53,133 nucleotides of DNA from Cloacimonetes bacterium SCGC AAA252-N17 (lineage in GTDB: Bacteria > Cloacimonadota > Cloacimonadia > JGIOTU-2): positions 1 to 53,133 of the forward strand of contig ASNI01000013.1 in assembly GCA_000404785.1 (NCBI GenBank), in the 5' to 3' direction. Position numbers and translations under genes: made by a program. Position 1 is the stretch's first letter, and every line of letters begins with the position of its first letter. Below the pieces are notes generated by a model that worked only from the letters and a program-made list of their open reading frames with translations, had not been told where the DNA came from and made no database searches. Shown in pieces: positions 1 to 8,512 of this stretch.

Positions 1-55
1 CCGAGGATACAGAACAGAAAAAGGGAGTTATCCTACGGGGTTTATCCGAGTTAGG
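1..55. repeat. 55-bp inverted repeat, left copy
   Basis: Bases 1-55 are the exact reverse complement of 53003-53057. The match stops at base 56, and on the left it ends at the first base of the window. This is either one copy of a dispersed repeat or an assembly junction where the contig stopped. Confidence 0.9.
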
Positions 56-65
56 TTAACGAATC

Positions 66-109
66 AAAAAAAAGACCTTCGAGAGCGAATCACGAAGGTC
101 TTTACTTAA
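66..109 (-). terminator. Rho-independent terminator of the TonB receptor gene
   Basis: An 11-bp perfect stem pairs 71-81 with 93-103 around an 11-nt loop. Read on the minus strand it is followed by a run of eight T (66-73 on plus), and it lies just downstream of the receptor stop codon at 122-124. The right arm also ends in TTT, so weak bidirectional activity is possible. Confidence 0.85.
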
Positions 110-121
110 ATTACAATAAGA

Positions 122-2860
122 TTACAATCCGATTTCAACACCAAGGTTAATGCGACGACGAGGTCCAAAGAAGACTTCTGCTGCACTGGATGTATGAGGA
201 TACCACGGTACACTATAATAAAGAGCTGGATCATAATATCCGAAACAATTATATCCACTGTTATCAGTTGCATCCTGAATATAAACTCCATCCAAGAGAT
301 TAAACACATGAGCAAATATAGTCATTCTGAGACCTTTGACCACTGTAGGAATTTGATACATTAGATGAAGATCCACTGTTGAGTAGTTAGGAACTTTCCA
401 ACTTTGAGTTCTGTCATTCGGGTCATCTCTGTCGAGAGTACCCCAATTACTCCAGAAGTCCATATAGTGTTTTCCAACAATCCTGACAGCAAGTCCGTCA
501 AAAGGATACACACTAGCTGTAAGAGCGATCTGTGTTTGGGGCTGACCACCGACTTTCAGGTCTTTAACGTAAACGTTGATAGTATCATTGGGTCCGGTAG
601 TGTGTTTGATCACCGCACTGACGTCATCGGTATATTTCCAGAATCCTTTTGAAGCATTGAGCTGGAAGTTCAGGAAGTCTGCTGCCTGGAAATTTGCTTC
701 AAACTCAGCACCCATGTGGCGGGAATCAAGTCCGCTGATGAAAACAGCTTCTTCATTTCCAGCTGCTGTATCAAGAATAACCCACTCTCTATAAACCTGA
801 TCCATCCATTTTGTGTAATAACCACCAACTTTGATATTTAGAAGTCCATCTAAACCAACCCAACTGAAACCAGCTTCACCACTCATGAATTTTTCATTTT
901 GAGGATCGTCTGCTTTCTTTCCATCACTGTCATCAATGACTTCGTCAAAGATAGGGGCTTTTGACACATAACCGGCATTTCCAAACACGCCGAGATCAGG
1001 CATCACGAGGTAGCTTAATCCGCCCTTGATCTGGTAACCAGGGATATATTTAGTCTCAGTTGTTATTTCTTTACCGGCATCATTTTTATGGAAGTGATCC
1101 GTAAAGGTGTATTTCACTGCAGAAAGTCCGGCAGAACCAAAGGCGGTAATAGGACCTTTCTTGTATTCACCCTGAGCAAATCCACCCATCCAATCGACTG
1201 TGTTTGTGCTGTTATAATCGATCTTGTCACCAAGCAGTTTTTCATAGTAGGTTGTATCGGGATCAAATTCATTTCCGGTCCAGTAGTAATAGTCACCACC
1301 AAGGAGGTCTCTTACCTCTCTGAAGTGGTCGATCTCAGCAGTACGCCAGTCAATGCCAATAAGGGTATTGATCTCCGGGCTTACCTCGTATTCCGCTTTT
1401 ACAATAGCGCCGATAGTCCACTGCTTGTTTACACTATTTCTGAGAATACCTTTAGAGCCATTATCATTAGCTAGATTGTTTGCAATTGTCGCATCCCAGT
1501 CGATGACACGTGAAGGAAAAGAATAATCATCCCATTTCAAACTGCCGAATGTGCCACCACCACCACCAATTCCACCAGAGTAATAAACTGTAGAATATAG
1601 ATTTAATTTCTCGGTAAGCTGGCTGAACCAGTTAAGGTTAAGCTGTGGTTTGTGATAGTAGTTTTCACTTTCATTCAGGAAGCTGTAATCATGGCGTTCA
1701 TGATATTCACCGTCCCACCACTGCTGTCCATGATAAGCGGAATTCAAAGTATTGAAGTTCTCATTGTAATTCCAGCCCATCTCGCCGAAAGTATCAAGAT
1801 ACTCTTGCATGTTATGGGTACCACTTTCTGATAGATTAGATAATTCCTTAGCTTCCTTATGACTGAACGCAGCAATGTTCTGTAAGTATCTTCTCTGACC
1901 ATGGATTTGAGGAGCGCCGACCGCATAGAATTCCAATCTGTTTTTATCATTCAGATTGTAGGATGTGGCAAGATAATATGCATAGGCATCAGTCCATGTA
2001 CCATCTGCTACACCATCACCTTCTTTGCGAACAAGTGCAAAGCTGAGTGCATATTTGCCATCAACAAGACCGGTATTTCCAATAAGAGTTGATTTTCTGA
2101 AATTACCGGAACCATATTCCTGTTTGAAACGTGCACCAGAAGTCATTTGTGTGGGATCAGTAATGATATTCATTGTTCCACCGATTGAAGGCACTGCAAG
2201 GTTGATTGCACTGAGACCTCTCTGTACCTGGATCGAGGATGTTGCATCACCGACTCCATCCCAGTTTGACCAGTAAACCCAGCCATTTTCCATATCATTG
2301 ACAGGAACACCATTGATCATAATAGCGATATTTCTCTGGTTAAAACCACGAATGTACAAACCTGCATCACCTGCACCGCCACCCTGATCTGTAGAATACA
2401 CACTTGGTGTACTTTTGAGAACCAGTGGAAGGTCGCGAGAACCGAGATCCATTACGATCTCTTCCTTGCTTACATCAGTATAAGCAACAGGGGTTGTTTC
2501 TTCTGCTCTGTCTGCAAAAACAGTAATACCTGGAATTCCGATATCTTTGATTGAAAGAGCAAAATTGACTGTGAAGGTCAAGCCGTCTTTGATCTCGACT
2601 TCTTTTTTCATAATTTCGTAACCGAGATAGCTTACTGCAACGGTATAGGTGCCTTCTGGAATATTCCTCAGAAGGAATGTCCCATTGTTGCGTGTAAGCA
2701 TACCAAACTCGGTACCTTCAACATAGATGTTTGCATTGGCGATCGGATCGCCATTCTTTTCGTTAGTAACTTTACCCGCCAGGTTGCCAGCGCCTGCTGC
2801 AAAGGCAAAGGAGGTAATCATAAATAACGAAACTAATAGAACAATAATTACTTTTTTCAT
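122..2860 (-). CDS. TonB-dependent outer-membrane receptor with carboxypeptidase-regulatory-like domain
   Basis: A 912-residue outer-membrane transporter. Residues 1-22 form a signal peptide ending at FAFA. Residues about 26-110 form a CarboxypepD_reg-like beta-sandwich (AGKVTNEKNGDPIANANIYV, then GTYTVAVSYLGYE). Residues about 120-235 form the plug, with the typical segments LYIRGFNQRNIAIMINGVPV and GGTMNIITDP. The rest is beta-barrel, ending in an aromatic/aliphatic alternation (INLGVEIGL). This domain order is typical of SusC/RagA-like and other FCB-group receptors. No SusD partner is next to it, so the substrate cannot be named. The ATG at 2858-2860 is preceded by a GGGAGGA Shine-Dalgarno. 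It is a single-gene unit ended by the hairpin at 71-103. Confidence 0.92.
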   Translation of the reverse strand: MKKVIIVLLVSLFMITSFAFAAGAGNLAGKVTNEKNGDPIANANIYVEGTEFGMLTRNNGTFLLRNIPEGTYTVAVSYLGYEIMKKEVEIKDGLTFTVNFALSIKDIGIPGITVFADRAEETTPVAYTDVSKEEIVMDLGSRDLPLVLKSTPSVYSTDQGGGAGDAGLYIRGFNQRNIAIMINGVPVNDMENGWVYWSNWDGVGDATSSIQVQRGLSAINLAVPSIGGTMNIITDPTQMTSGARFKQEYGSGNFRKSTLIGNTGLVDGKYALSFALVRKEGDGVADGTWTDAYAYYLATSYNLNDKNRLEFYAVGAPQIHGQRRYLQNIAAFSHKEAKELSNLSESGTHNMQEYLDTFGEMGWNYNENFNTLNSAYHGQQWWDGEYHERHDYSFLNESENYYHKPQLNLNWFSQLTEKLNLYSTVYYSGGIGGGGGTFGSLKWDDYSFPSRVIDWDATIANNLANDNGSKGILRNSVNKQWTIGAIVKAEYEVSPEINTLIGIDWRTAEIDHFREVRDLLGGDYYYWTGNEFDPDTTYYEKLLGDKIDYNSTNTVDWMGGFAQGEYKKGPITAFGSAGLSAVKYTFTDHFHKNDAGKEITTETKYIPGYQIKGGLSYLVMPDLGVFGNAGYVSKAPIFDEVIDDSDGKKADDPQNEKFMSGEAGFSWVGLDGLLNIKVGGYYTKWMDQVYREWVILDTAAGNEEAVFISGLDSRHMGAEFEANFQAADFLNFQLNASKGFWKYTDDVSAVIKHTTGPNDTINVYVKDLKVGGQPQTQIALTASVYPFDGLAVRIVGKHYMDFWSNWGTLDRDDPNDRTQSWKVPNYSTVDLHLMYQIPTVVKGLRMTIFAHVFNLLDGVYIQDATDNSGYNCFGYYDPALYYSVPWYPHTSSAAEVFFGPRRRINLGVEIGL

Positions 2861-3187
2861 AGGTGTACTATCCTCCCTATATTAATTTGTGTTAACAAAA
2901 ACCACTCATCCGCCAGCTGGCGGATGAATACCTATCAATGATATTAACATGCCTATTTTCTTTCTTATTGTCTAAGACCGTGAGATCGTATAGTGTATAT
3001 GTAGATGGATATAGTATTTTTAGCAACTTTTTGCATTTTTTTAACTTCTTTTTTCTTAAGAAATTTTTCAAAGCTATTACTAAACTCCTTTTATTAGTTT
3101 AGATAAAACTTTGTCTACCTTAGCAATCTTGTTAATTGACTGTCAATTTTTTTTTTATAAATCTGTAAAATACAAAATAAGTGTAAG
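2861..3187. other. Intergenic spacer upstream of the TonB receptor gene
   Basis: No coding potential was seen on either strand. The spacer must hold the receptor promoter. It contains a 22-bp perfect palindrome (2906-2927) close to the receptor start, T-rich tracts around 3036-3070, and a short A/T-rich hairpin near 3080-3105 that could end the peptidase transcript. Confidence 0.6.
2906..2927. repeat. Dispersed palindrome TCCGCCAGCTGGCGGA, copy 1
   Basis: A perfect 22-bp palindrome built on the 16-bp core TCCGCCAGCTGGCGGA, 46 bp upstream of the TonB receptor start codon. It is the longest of five copies in this window (others at 4297, 4365, 4610 and 45280). Confidence 0.9.
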
Positions 3188-4135
3188 TTAAATCCCCTCA
3201 TTCGGGATATACTCCGTCTCCTCTATTTCCCATTCCTCTTCTAACTTCCTTCTATGCCGCTGTTTGCCCATATATGAAACTAAAAGAAGTATCGGAATTA
3301 TTATCCAAAATAATCCAAATCCGGAATAAAGAATTGCAAGAACAGAATGGGATGAAATTGACTTCCGAGCAGCATCAAGAAAGGATTGAACAGATATTCC
3401 GAAGGCTTTAGTAAAGGATGTTTCAAAATTTTGTCCTGCTTGAATATGATCAATAAACTGATAATATTTCTCTTTATCAAATCGCTTAAGCAGATATCTG
3501 AAAGTGTAATAACTTTGTAGATAAAAGATCTCGACTTTTTTTTTCACCTTTGGGTAATGATAAGAATAGGATTGCAGATCGAGCACATTTCCCTTTAGTG
3601 CATCAGTAACAAATTGTACTTCTCTATTGATGTTCCATTCTTTTGCGTAATACTGCACAAATCCTTCCTCAAACCATAGCGGCAGATAAACCTCCAGTGC
3701 GATTGAATGAAGCAAGATGTGAAGATATTCATGAGTCAGTACTTTATAAAATTCCGTGTGAGGTGGAAGTGTTTTGGGATTCTGTAAAATAATTTTAGAG
3801 AGCATAGGAATTGCCATTGCAATACTGTTCTCGGGCAATTTGCCAAGTGTCACATACTTATCAAATTCTTTTTGGGAATGAGTAAGCACCAGTTGAATGA
3901 CAGGTATATCATAAAATCCGACTTCCCTATTTATTTCAGGAACAATTTTTGAAAAATTCTGTAAAATATCCTGAGCGATCTTCTCGTCACTCTTATCATA
4001 GGAAATGATGAAATATTCATCATGGCTTAATTCTGAATAAGCTGGATCGGTAAAAACAGAAATAAAAACAAGGAAAAATAATAACCAAATCAGTAATTTT
4101 TTAACTTTCATGAGCTTGGGAAAAAGATAACTCAT
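3188..4135 (-). CDS. Secreted, membrane-anchored gluzincin-type metallopeptidase (peptidase MA-like)
   Basis: A 315-residue protein with zinc-peptidase motif HEYLH at residues 135-139 (HExxH), followed about 25 residues later by LWFEEGFVQYYA. The glutamates there fit the third zinc ligand of gluzincins. This pattern is that of the Peptidase_MA family (PF13485). The N-terminus is a signal peptide or anchor (KKLLIWLLFFLVFISVF), and a second hydrophobic segment lies near residues 265-290, followed by a basic then acidic cytoplasmic tail. The catalytic domain therefore probably sits outside the inner membrane, tethered at its C-terminus. An alternative start at Met9 (codon 4109-4111) places the signal peptide at the extreme N-terminus; neither start has a clear Shine-Dalgarno. 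Substrate unknown. It is transcribed toward the TonB gene but separated by 327 bp. Confidence 0.8.
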   Translation of the reverse strand: MSYLFPKLMKVKKLLIWLLFFLVFISVFTDPAYSELSHDEYFIISYDKSDEKIAQDILQNFSKIVPEINREVGFYDIPVIQLVLTHSQKEFDKYVTLGKLPENSIAMAIPMLSKIILQNPKTLPPHTEFYKVLTHEYLHILLHSIALEVYLPLWFEEGFVQYYAKEWNINREVQFVTDALKGNVLDLQSYSYHYPKVKKKVEIFYLQSYYTFRYLLKRFDKEKYYQFIDHIQAGQNFETSFTKAFGISVQSFLDAARKSISSHSVLAILYSGFGLFWIIIPILLLVSYMGKQRHRRKLEEEWEIEETEYIPNEGI

Positions 4136-4296
4136 ATGAAATGTATGTCCATGTTTTCATTGATAAATAAAATTCCCGATGGAGGAACGATCGATTTCAT
4201 TGAATGATCAATTCCCCATCGGGAATCCAGATTCTTTACTGATTTAAGTCAATCGTTATAAAATTATCGGGTATGGACGTTTTTATTCTTCCTGCT

Positions 4297-4314
4297 ATCC
4301 GCCAGCTGGCGGAT
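4297..4314. repeat. Dispersed palindrome, copy 2
   Basis: An 18-bp perfect palindrome with the core TCCGCCAGCTGGCGGA, flanked by A and T. Confidence 0.9.
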
Positions 4315-4363
4315 TCGACTCCTCGTCATTGCATTCCTCAGGAGCTGAATTACAATACTGGAT

Positions 4364-4460
4364 TTCCGCCAGCTGGCGGATTACATATTAAAAATAATCA
4401 CAAATCATCACAAAAGGGCGTTGTCATTCCCTCGAAAGAGGGAATCCAGTATTTAATTTT
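4364..4460 (+). repeat. 97-bp direct repeat, copy 1
   Basis: Bases 4364-4460 are repeated without mismatch at 4609-4705 (offset 245). The unit begins with the TCCGCCAGCTGGCGGA palindrome (4365-4380), continues through an A-rich linker, and ends with an inverted repeat (cattccctc / gagggaat), so the unit itself contains two hairpins. Confidence 0.93.
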
Positions 4461-4465
4461 ATTCT

Positions 4466-4491
4466 GGTTACCAAGCCCCAGCTTGGTAACC
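4466..4491. repeat. Perfect hairpin GGTTACCAAGC-CCCA-GCTTGGTAACC
   Basis: Arms of 11 bp with a 4-nt loop, located between the two 97-bp repeats. There is no T-run, so it is more likely a mobile repeat hairpin than a terminator. Confidence 0.85.
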
Positions 4492-4519
4492 TATAATTTC
4501 CTATTAGAATCATAACACA

Positions 4520-4541
4520 TTCCCAAGCTGGGGCTTGGGAA
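4520..4541. repeat. Perfect hairpin TTCCCAAGC-TGGG-GCTTGGGAA
   Basis: Arms of 9 bp with a 4-nt loop. It shares the AAGC...GCTT core with the hairpin at 4466-4491. A half copy (GAGCTTGGGAA) follows near 4560. Confidence 0.85.
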
Positions 4542-4608
4542 AGAGAACGAGGGTAACTGGAGCTTGGGAAAGAGGATAAATCTTTTTATTTATTTCAATG
4601 TTCCCAGC

Positions 4609-4705
4609 TTCCGCCAGCTGGCGGATTACATATTAAAAATAATCACAAATCATCACAAAAGGGCGTTGTCATTCCCTCGAAAGAGGGAATCCAGTATTTA
4701 ATTTT
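4609..4705 (+). repeat. 97-bp direct repeat, copy 2
   Basis: An exact copy of 4364-4460. It includes palindrome copy 4 (4610-4625). The 148 bp between the copies hold the two hairpins at 4466 and 4520. Confidence 0.93.
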
Positions 4706-4845
4706 TTTTAACCACAGAGAACACTCATTTTCATTTCATTACGCCGTGGCAGGCAAATTTACCCCAATACAGTTTACCCAGTTGGATTTTTTTATCCAAC
4801 TGGGGTCATTCTTCCTTACGATTAAAAGATTAAGCAAAAATTACT

Positions 4846-4898
4846 TTGACATTTAAGTTTTGACATTTTATTTGACATTAGAAATTATGATCTATAAA
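4846..4898 (+). promoter_or_regulatory. Candidate promoter with three TTGACA boxes
   Basis: TTGACA occurs at 4846-4851, 4860-4865 and 4872-4877, spaced 14 and 12 bp apart. The last is followed 15 bp later by TATAAA (4893-4898). This lies about 115 bp upstream of the esterase start. The boxes could be one -35 element inside an AT-rich repeat, or binding sites for a regulator. Similar TTGACATTTAAAC-type text occurs near 18482-18510, so part of it may be a dispersed repeat. Confidence 0.4.
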
Positions 4899-5011
4899 TT
4901 AATTTAAATCTTACTCATCTTTCAAAGAATATATTTTAAAAGGTTAAATATGATTTTTTTAAGTAATTTCCACACTTGCGAAATTTGAATAAATAATTGA
5001 GAGGAAGGTCA

Positions 5012-6142
5012 ATGAAAAGATTATTTTTGATATTAATTGGATTTTTACTTTTTATGAATTTCCTTCTGGCTGAGACTGAAGATCAGGACTCCGTCCTGGT
5101 TGAAATTCCTGACATTGATATCTATGATGAACAAGCTGGAAATTTTCTCGATATCAATCCCGATTACTACCTTTACTATGCATATCAAAATTATAATGAT
5201 GATAATTTTGAAACAGCAGCCAAATTCTATCTCCAGTATCTTTCATACCAAAATTCTGATGCGAACTCAATCTATAATCTTGCATGCTGCTATGGACTTC
5301 TTGGAATCGATTCACTTGCTACGATCTATCTCAAGAGGGCGTACGCAGCGGGTTTCGATGACATACAGCATATCAAAGGAGACCCGGATTTTGATGGAGT
5401 GAAAGATTCCGTTATCTTCACAGCATTGATCGACAGCATAGAAAGTATCGAGCATCAAAAGATAGAAAAAAGCGGAAGCGTGCTCTTCATTCCAGCGAAA
5501 ATACTTCAGGAATGCAGAGTAAAACTGCCGGAAAACTTTGATCCTGCACAGTCCTATCCCTTACTCATCGGATTGCACGGTTACGGTGATAATAATGAAA
5601 ATTTTATAAGCTTATATCAGGATTTTCCATCGAGAAATTTTATCTTTGCCGTACCACAGGCGCCCTATGAATTCGGTGTGGGTTCCAATATCGGGTATAG
5701 CTGGATTCCACAATCAGATGAACCGGCAGTATTTGATGAAGCAGTTACACTCACTGAAAATTATGTTAATAGCGTTGTAACATATCTTCAAAATCAGTAC
5801 AACATATCCGAGATCGTATTGATGGGCTTCTCACAGGGATGCTGGCTCACTTATTATACAGGTATTAAAAACCCCTTGCTTTTTAAGGGTCTTCTCTGTT
5901 TCGGTGGAGACCTTCCTATTGATCTTTTGGATGACGAAACCTTTGAAAACGCAAAAGACCTTCCAATCTATATTGTTCACGGTGAAAATGACAGAAACAT
6001 ACCTGTCGATGCTGGAATAAATGCAGCTTCTGTTCTACAAGAAATGGGCTTTGAAATTGAGCTATTTATCTTTGACGGTGCACACGAAGTTCCGAAAGAA
6101 GGGTTGGAAAAAGGTCTGCTCTGGCTGGGTCTCATCCAATAA
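5012..6142 (+). CDS. Secreted TPR protein fused to an alpha/beta-hydrolase (carboxylesterase-like)
   Basis: A 376-residue exported protein. I place the start at ATG 5012, preceded by GAGGAAGG (5001-5008), rather than at the upstream TTG at 4997. Residues 1-20 are a signal peptide. Residues about 45-135 are TPR-like helices (NPDYYLYYAYQNYNDDNFETA, then LACCYGLLG) ending in DPDFDGVKD. Residues about 150-376 are an alpha/beta-hydrolase of the phospholipase/carboxylesterase type: oxyanion segment GLHGYGDN, nucleophile elbow GFSQG with Ser274, Asp327 in HGENDRN and His358 in GAHEVP, so the catalytic triad is complete. It probably hydrolyses an ester in the periplasm or at the surface; the substrate is unknown. 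The next gene starts 20 bp downstream, suggesting co-transcription with the nucleotidase. Confidence 0.83.
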   Translation: MKRLFLILIGFLLFMNFLLAETEDQDSVLVEIPDIDIYDEQAGNFLDINPDYYLYYAYQNYNDDNFETAAKFYLQYLSYQNSDANSIYNLACCYGLLGIDSLATIYLKRAYAAGFDDIQHIKGDPDFDGVKDSVIFTALIDSIESIEHQKIEKSGSVLFIPAKILQECRVKLPENFDPAQSYPLLIGLHGYGDNNENFISLYQDFPSRNFIFAVPQAPYEFGVGSNIGYSWIPQSDEPAVFDEAVTLTENYVNSVVTYLQNQYNISEIVLMGFSQGCWLTYYTGIKNPLLFKGLLCFGGDLPIDLLDDETFENAKDLPIYIVHGENDRNIPVDAGINAASVLQEMGFEIELFIFDGAHEVPKEGLEKGLLWLGLIQ

Positions 6143-6162
6143 TCAAATATATAGGTAATACT

Positions 6163-7791
6163 ATGAAAAAATTATTAGTTACGTTCTTTTTGATATTCTT
6201 GATCATTCCCACTCTTTATGCTAATGGAGAACGGGATACGTTATATATCTTAAATACAACAGATATCCACGGATCCATCCTACCTTATGATTACATCAGG
6301 GATGAACCGGCTGAATACGGACTGGTAAAGGTTTATACAAGGATAAAAGAGTTCAAAGATAAATATGATAATGTTGTTCTGCTTGATTGCGGAGACCTTT
6401 TACAGGGCAATCCGTATGCGTATTATTTCAACAGGATCGATACTTCTGGTGTCCACCCGATCATCCAAACAATGAATTATATTGGCTACGATGCTTTCGC
6501 AGTCGGCAATCATGAAATTGAACTGGGTGTGGACACCTACACAAAAGCAAGAGATACCTCAGATTTTCCATGGCTCTCAGCTAATGCTGCACTCGATGAC
6601 GGGTCTACCTATTTCGAGCCCTATACAATTTTGGAAACAGTCGGTATTAAAATTGGCATTCTTGGTTTGACAACGCCCGGAATTCCAACTATGCTTGACT
6701 CGACCTATTATCCTGGCATCACATGGAAAGATATGGTGGCAACGGCTCAACAATATTCCCCAAAACTTCGTGACAGCGTGGATGTTCTTATCGGGATTTT
6801 TCATGCCGGATTTGATGCACAGGAAGATAAGTATAAAGAGGAACTTTTTGGATTACCTGTTGCGAATGCATCCGGACTGGTAGCAGAAAGAGTTCCTGGA
6901 TTCGACGTTGTTTTTGGAGGTCATTCGCATCGTGTGAATCCGCGAGATACAATTATTACGATACGAGACAGTACCACTCTGAAAATGATCTCCGGCTCTC
7001 ATGCTTGGGGACTTGGGATTGCCAAGATCGTGCTGGAAAAAAGAAATGGAAAATGGCAAGTTATCGAAAAAACCGGCTGGATCGAGCAGGCAAAGGATTT
7101 TCCACCATCTCGGGAAATTCTTGTGCTCAATGAACCGTATCATAAGAAAGTAGTTTCATTCTTCAGAACCCCTATTGCTTTGAATAAAGAAATCATCACT
7201 ACAGAAAATGCCCGTTTTGAAGATTCACCGATTCCTGAACTCATCAACAGAGTTCAACTTCATCTTACTGAAGCAGACATTTCTCTTTCTCCGGTATTCT
7301 CAACCGGGCTTGTCATTCCAGCTGATACAATCCGTATCAAAGATGTGTATGCAATGTATCCCTATGAAAATACCCTCAAAATGATCGAAATGACAGGTGA
7401 GCAGTTTGTTGATTATCTTGAATATTGTGCTAACTATTATGTATATGAAAATGACTCGCTTTCAACGAATCCGGACATGGCTGGCTATAACTATGATATG
7501 GCAGAAGGCATTTCATACACTATTGATGTTCGCGAACAGCCCGGAAGCAGAATAAAGAATGTGACATTTCTTAAAACTGCCGAACCCATTGATCCTGAAA
7601 TGACCTATACAGTTGCACTTAATAGTTATAGGGCAAACGGCGGAGGTGGACATTTGAAAGCAGTTGGAATTGATAAACCAAACGTGATATATTCTTCAGA
7701 AACCGACCTCAGAAATCTTATAATTGACTACTTAAAAGAACAAGAAATATTAGAAGCAAAATGTGATAATAATTGGCATATCGTGCAATAG
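6163..7791 (+). CDS. Secreted 5'-nucleotidase / 2',3'-cyclic phosphodiesterase family protein
   Basis: A 542-residue bimetal phosphoesterase of the UshA/YfkN type. Residues 1-20 are a signal peptide (ends TLYA). The metallophosphatase domain (about 25-310) shows TTDIHG with Asp34 and His36, the LDCGDLLQG motif, GNHE with Asn116 and His117, and GGHSH with His254 and His256, so all metal ligands expected for the family are visible. The 5'-nucleotidase C-terminal domain (about 330-530) follows, with the typical substrate-binding text YNYDMAEGISY and NSYRANGGGGH. It likely dephosphorylates nucleotides outside the inner membrane to salvage nucleosides and phosphate. It follows the esterase by 20 bp and precedes the lipoprotein by 63 bp. 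There is no strong Shine-Dalgarno, consistent with translation in an operon. Confidence 0.92.
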   Translation: MKKLLVTFFLIFLIIPTLYANGERDTLYILNTTDIHGSILPYDYIRDEPAEYGLVKVYTRIKEFKDKYDNVVLLDCGDLLQGNPYAYYFNRIDTSGVHPIIQTMNYIGYDAFAVGNHEIELGVDTYTKARDTSDFPWLSANAALDDGSTYFEPYTILETVGIKIGILGLTTPGIPTMLDSTYYPGITWKDMVATAQQYSPKLRDSVDVLIGIFHAGFDAQEDKYKEELFGLPVANASGLVAERVPGFDVVFGGHSHRVNPRDTIITIRDSTTLKMISGSHAWGLGIAKIVLEKRNGKWQVIEKTGWIEQAKDFPPSREILVLNEPYHKKVVSFFRTPIALNKEIITTENARFEDSPIPELINRVQLHLTEADISLSPVFSTGLVIPADTIRIKDVYAMYPYENTLKMIEMTGEQFVDYLEYCANYYVYENDSLSTNPDMAGYNYDMAEGISYTIDVREQPGSRIKNVTFLKTAEPIDPEMTYTVALNSYRANGGGGHLKAVGIDKPNVIYSSETDLRNLIIDYLKEQEILEAKCDNNWHIVQ

Positions 7792-7854
7792 AAATCTTGG
7801 CATTCAAGACTAATAAATCAAGAAAAATAAGCATAAATATCCCAGGAGGATACA

Positions 7855-8448
7855 ATGAAAAAAATTAGTATAATTCTATGTGTTGTCATTTCTTTCTTAA
7901 TGGTTTCATGTTGTTGTATGAAAACAAAAAATGCACCACCCCCAGTACCTCAAAAGCATGAAGCACCTAAATTCGTATCTGCACAGCCCAAAATAGTTTC
8001 GATGGATGCTATCACTTTTGTCGGAATGGAAAAACGTTTCACCTTTGATGCAATGTCTGGAATTTCTGTATTCTGGATGAATTTCATGAAGGTTAGTGAT
8101 CAAATCCAAAATAAAGTTGATCCCGAAGCAGCATGGGGTGTTTCCTATGATATGGATTACTCAGTTCAACCCGGAGAATTTACCTATTTCGTAGGCATGG
8201 AAATCTCAAATACAGAAAACATTCCGGATGGCATGATCGTTTATGTGGCACCTGCTTCCAAATATGCAAAATTCACTCATTACGGTTCTCTGGACAAGCT
8301 TTCAGAAACCTATACTTACATCTACAATGTTTGGTTTCCCCAAAGCGGATATGATATGGGAATGGTAGATGGATTAGAGCTTTACGGCAAGAATTTCGAT
8401 CCGCAAAGCAGTAAATCAGAAATGTATATCTTTGTTCCAATAAAATAA
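7855..8448 (+). CDS. Lipoprotein with GyrI-like / AraC-effector-binding domain
   Basis: A 197-residue protein with a good ribosome site (CAGGAGG, 7842-7848). The N-terminus (MKKISIILCVVISFLMVSCCC) looks like a lipoprotein signal with the modified Cys at 19 or 20, followed by a proline-rich linker. Residues about 52-197 match the layout of GyrI-like/AraC effector-binding domains: FVGMEKRF at the start, a central AAWGVSYDMD and YFVGMEI, then IPDGM, FTHYGSLDKL, an IYNVWFPQSGYD helix-turn, LELYGKNFDP and a final MYIFVP strand. Members of this fold normally sit in the cytoplasm and bind hydrophobic or cationic small molecules. Here the domain appears membrane-anchored and extracytoplasmic. No HTH is present. 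Function unknown; ligand binding is an inference. Confidence 0.75.
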   Translation: MKKISIILCVVISFLMVSCCCMKTKNAPPPVPQKHEAPKFVSAQPKIVSMDAITFVGMEKRFTFDAMSGISVFWMNFMKVSDQIQNKVDPEAAWGVSYDMDYSVQPGEFTYFVGMEISNTENIPDGMIVYVAPASKYAKFTHYGSLDKLSETYTYIYNVWFPQSGYDMGMVDGLELYGKNFDPQSSKSEMYIFVPIK

Positions 8449-8512
8449 ATAAGCTTAAAGGTGAAAATGGTAAATCCTAAAAAAATCTGAATCCTGCAAA
8501 AGAAATTTTCTA

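Larger units (their letters stand above)
4136..5011. other. Repeat-rich non-coding spacer
   Basis: An 876-bp divergent spacer with no credible gene. It holds three copies of the CCGCCAGCTGGCGG palindrome, a 97-bp direct repeat, and at least five strong hairpins: 4172-4226 (arms attcccgatgg / ccatcgggaat), 4466-4491, 4520-4541, and 4777-4804 (cccagttggat arms with a T6 loop). A promoter-like region is at 4846-4898. An open frame at 4273-4515 runs through the repeats and is not believed. Confidence 0.75.

Noticed and set aside
4273..4515. 80-codon open frame in the repeat-rich spacer
   Set aside because: It runs through palindromes and hairpins, has no ribosome site and no protein-like composition.
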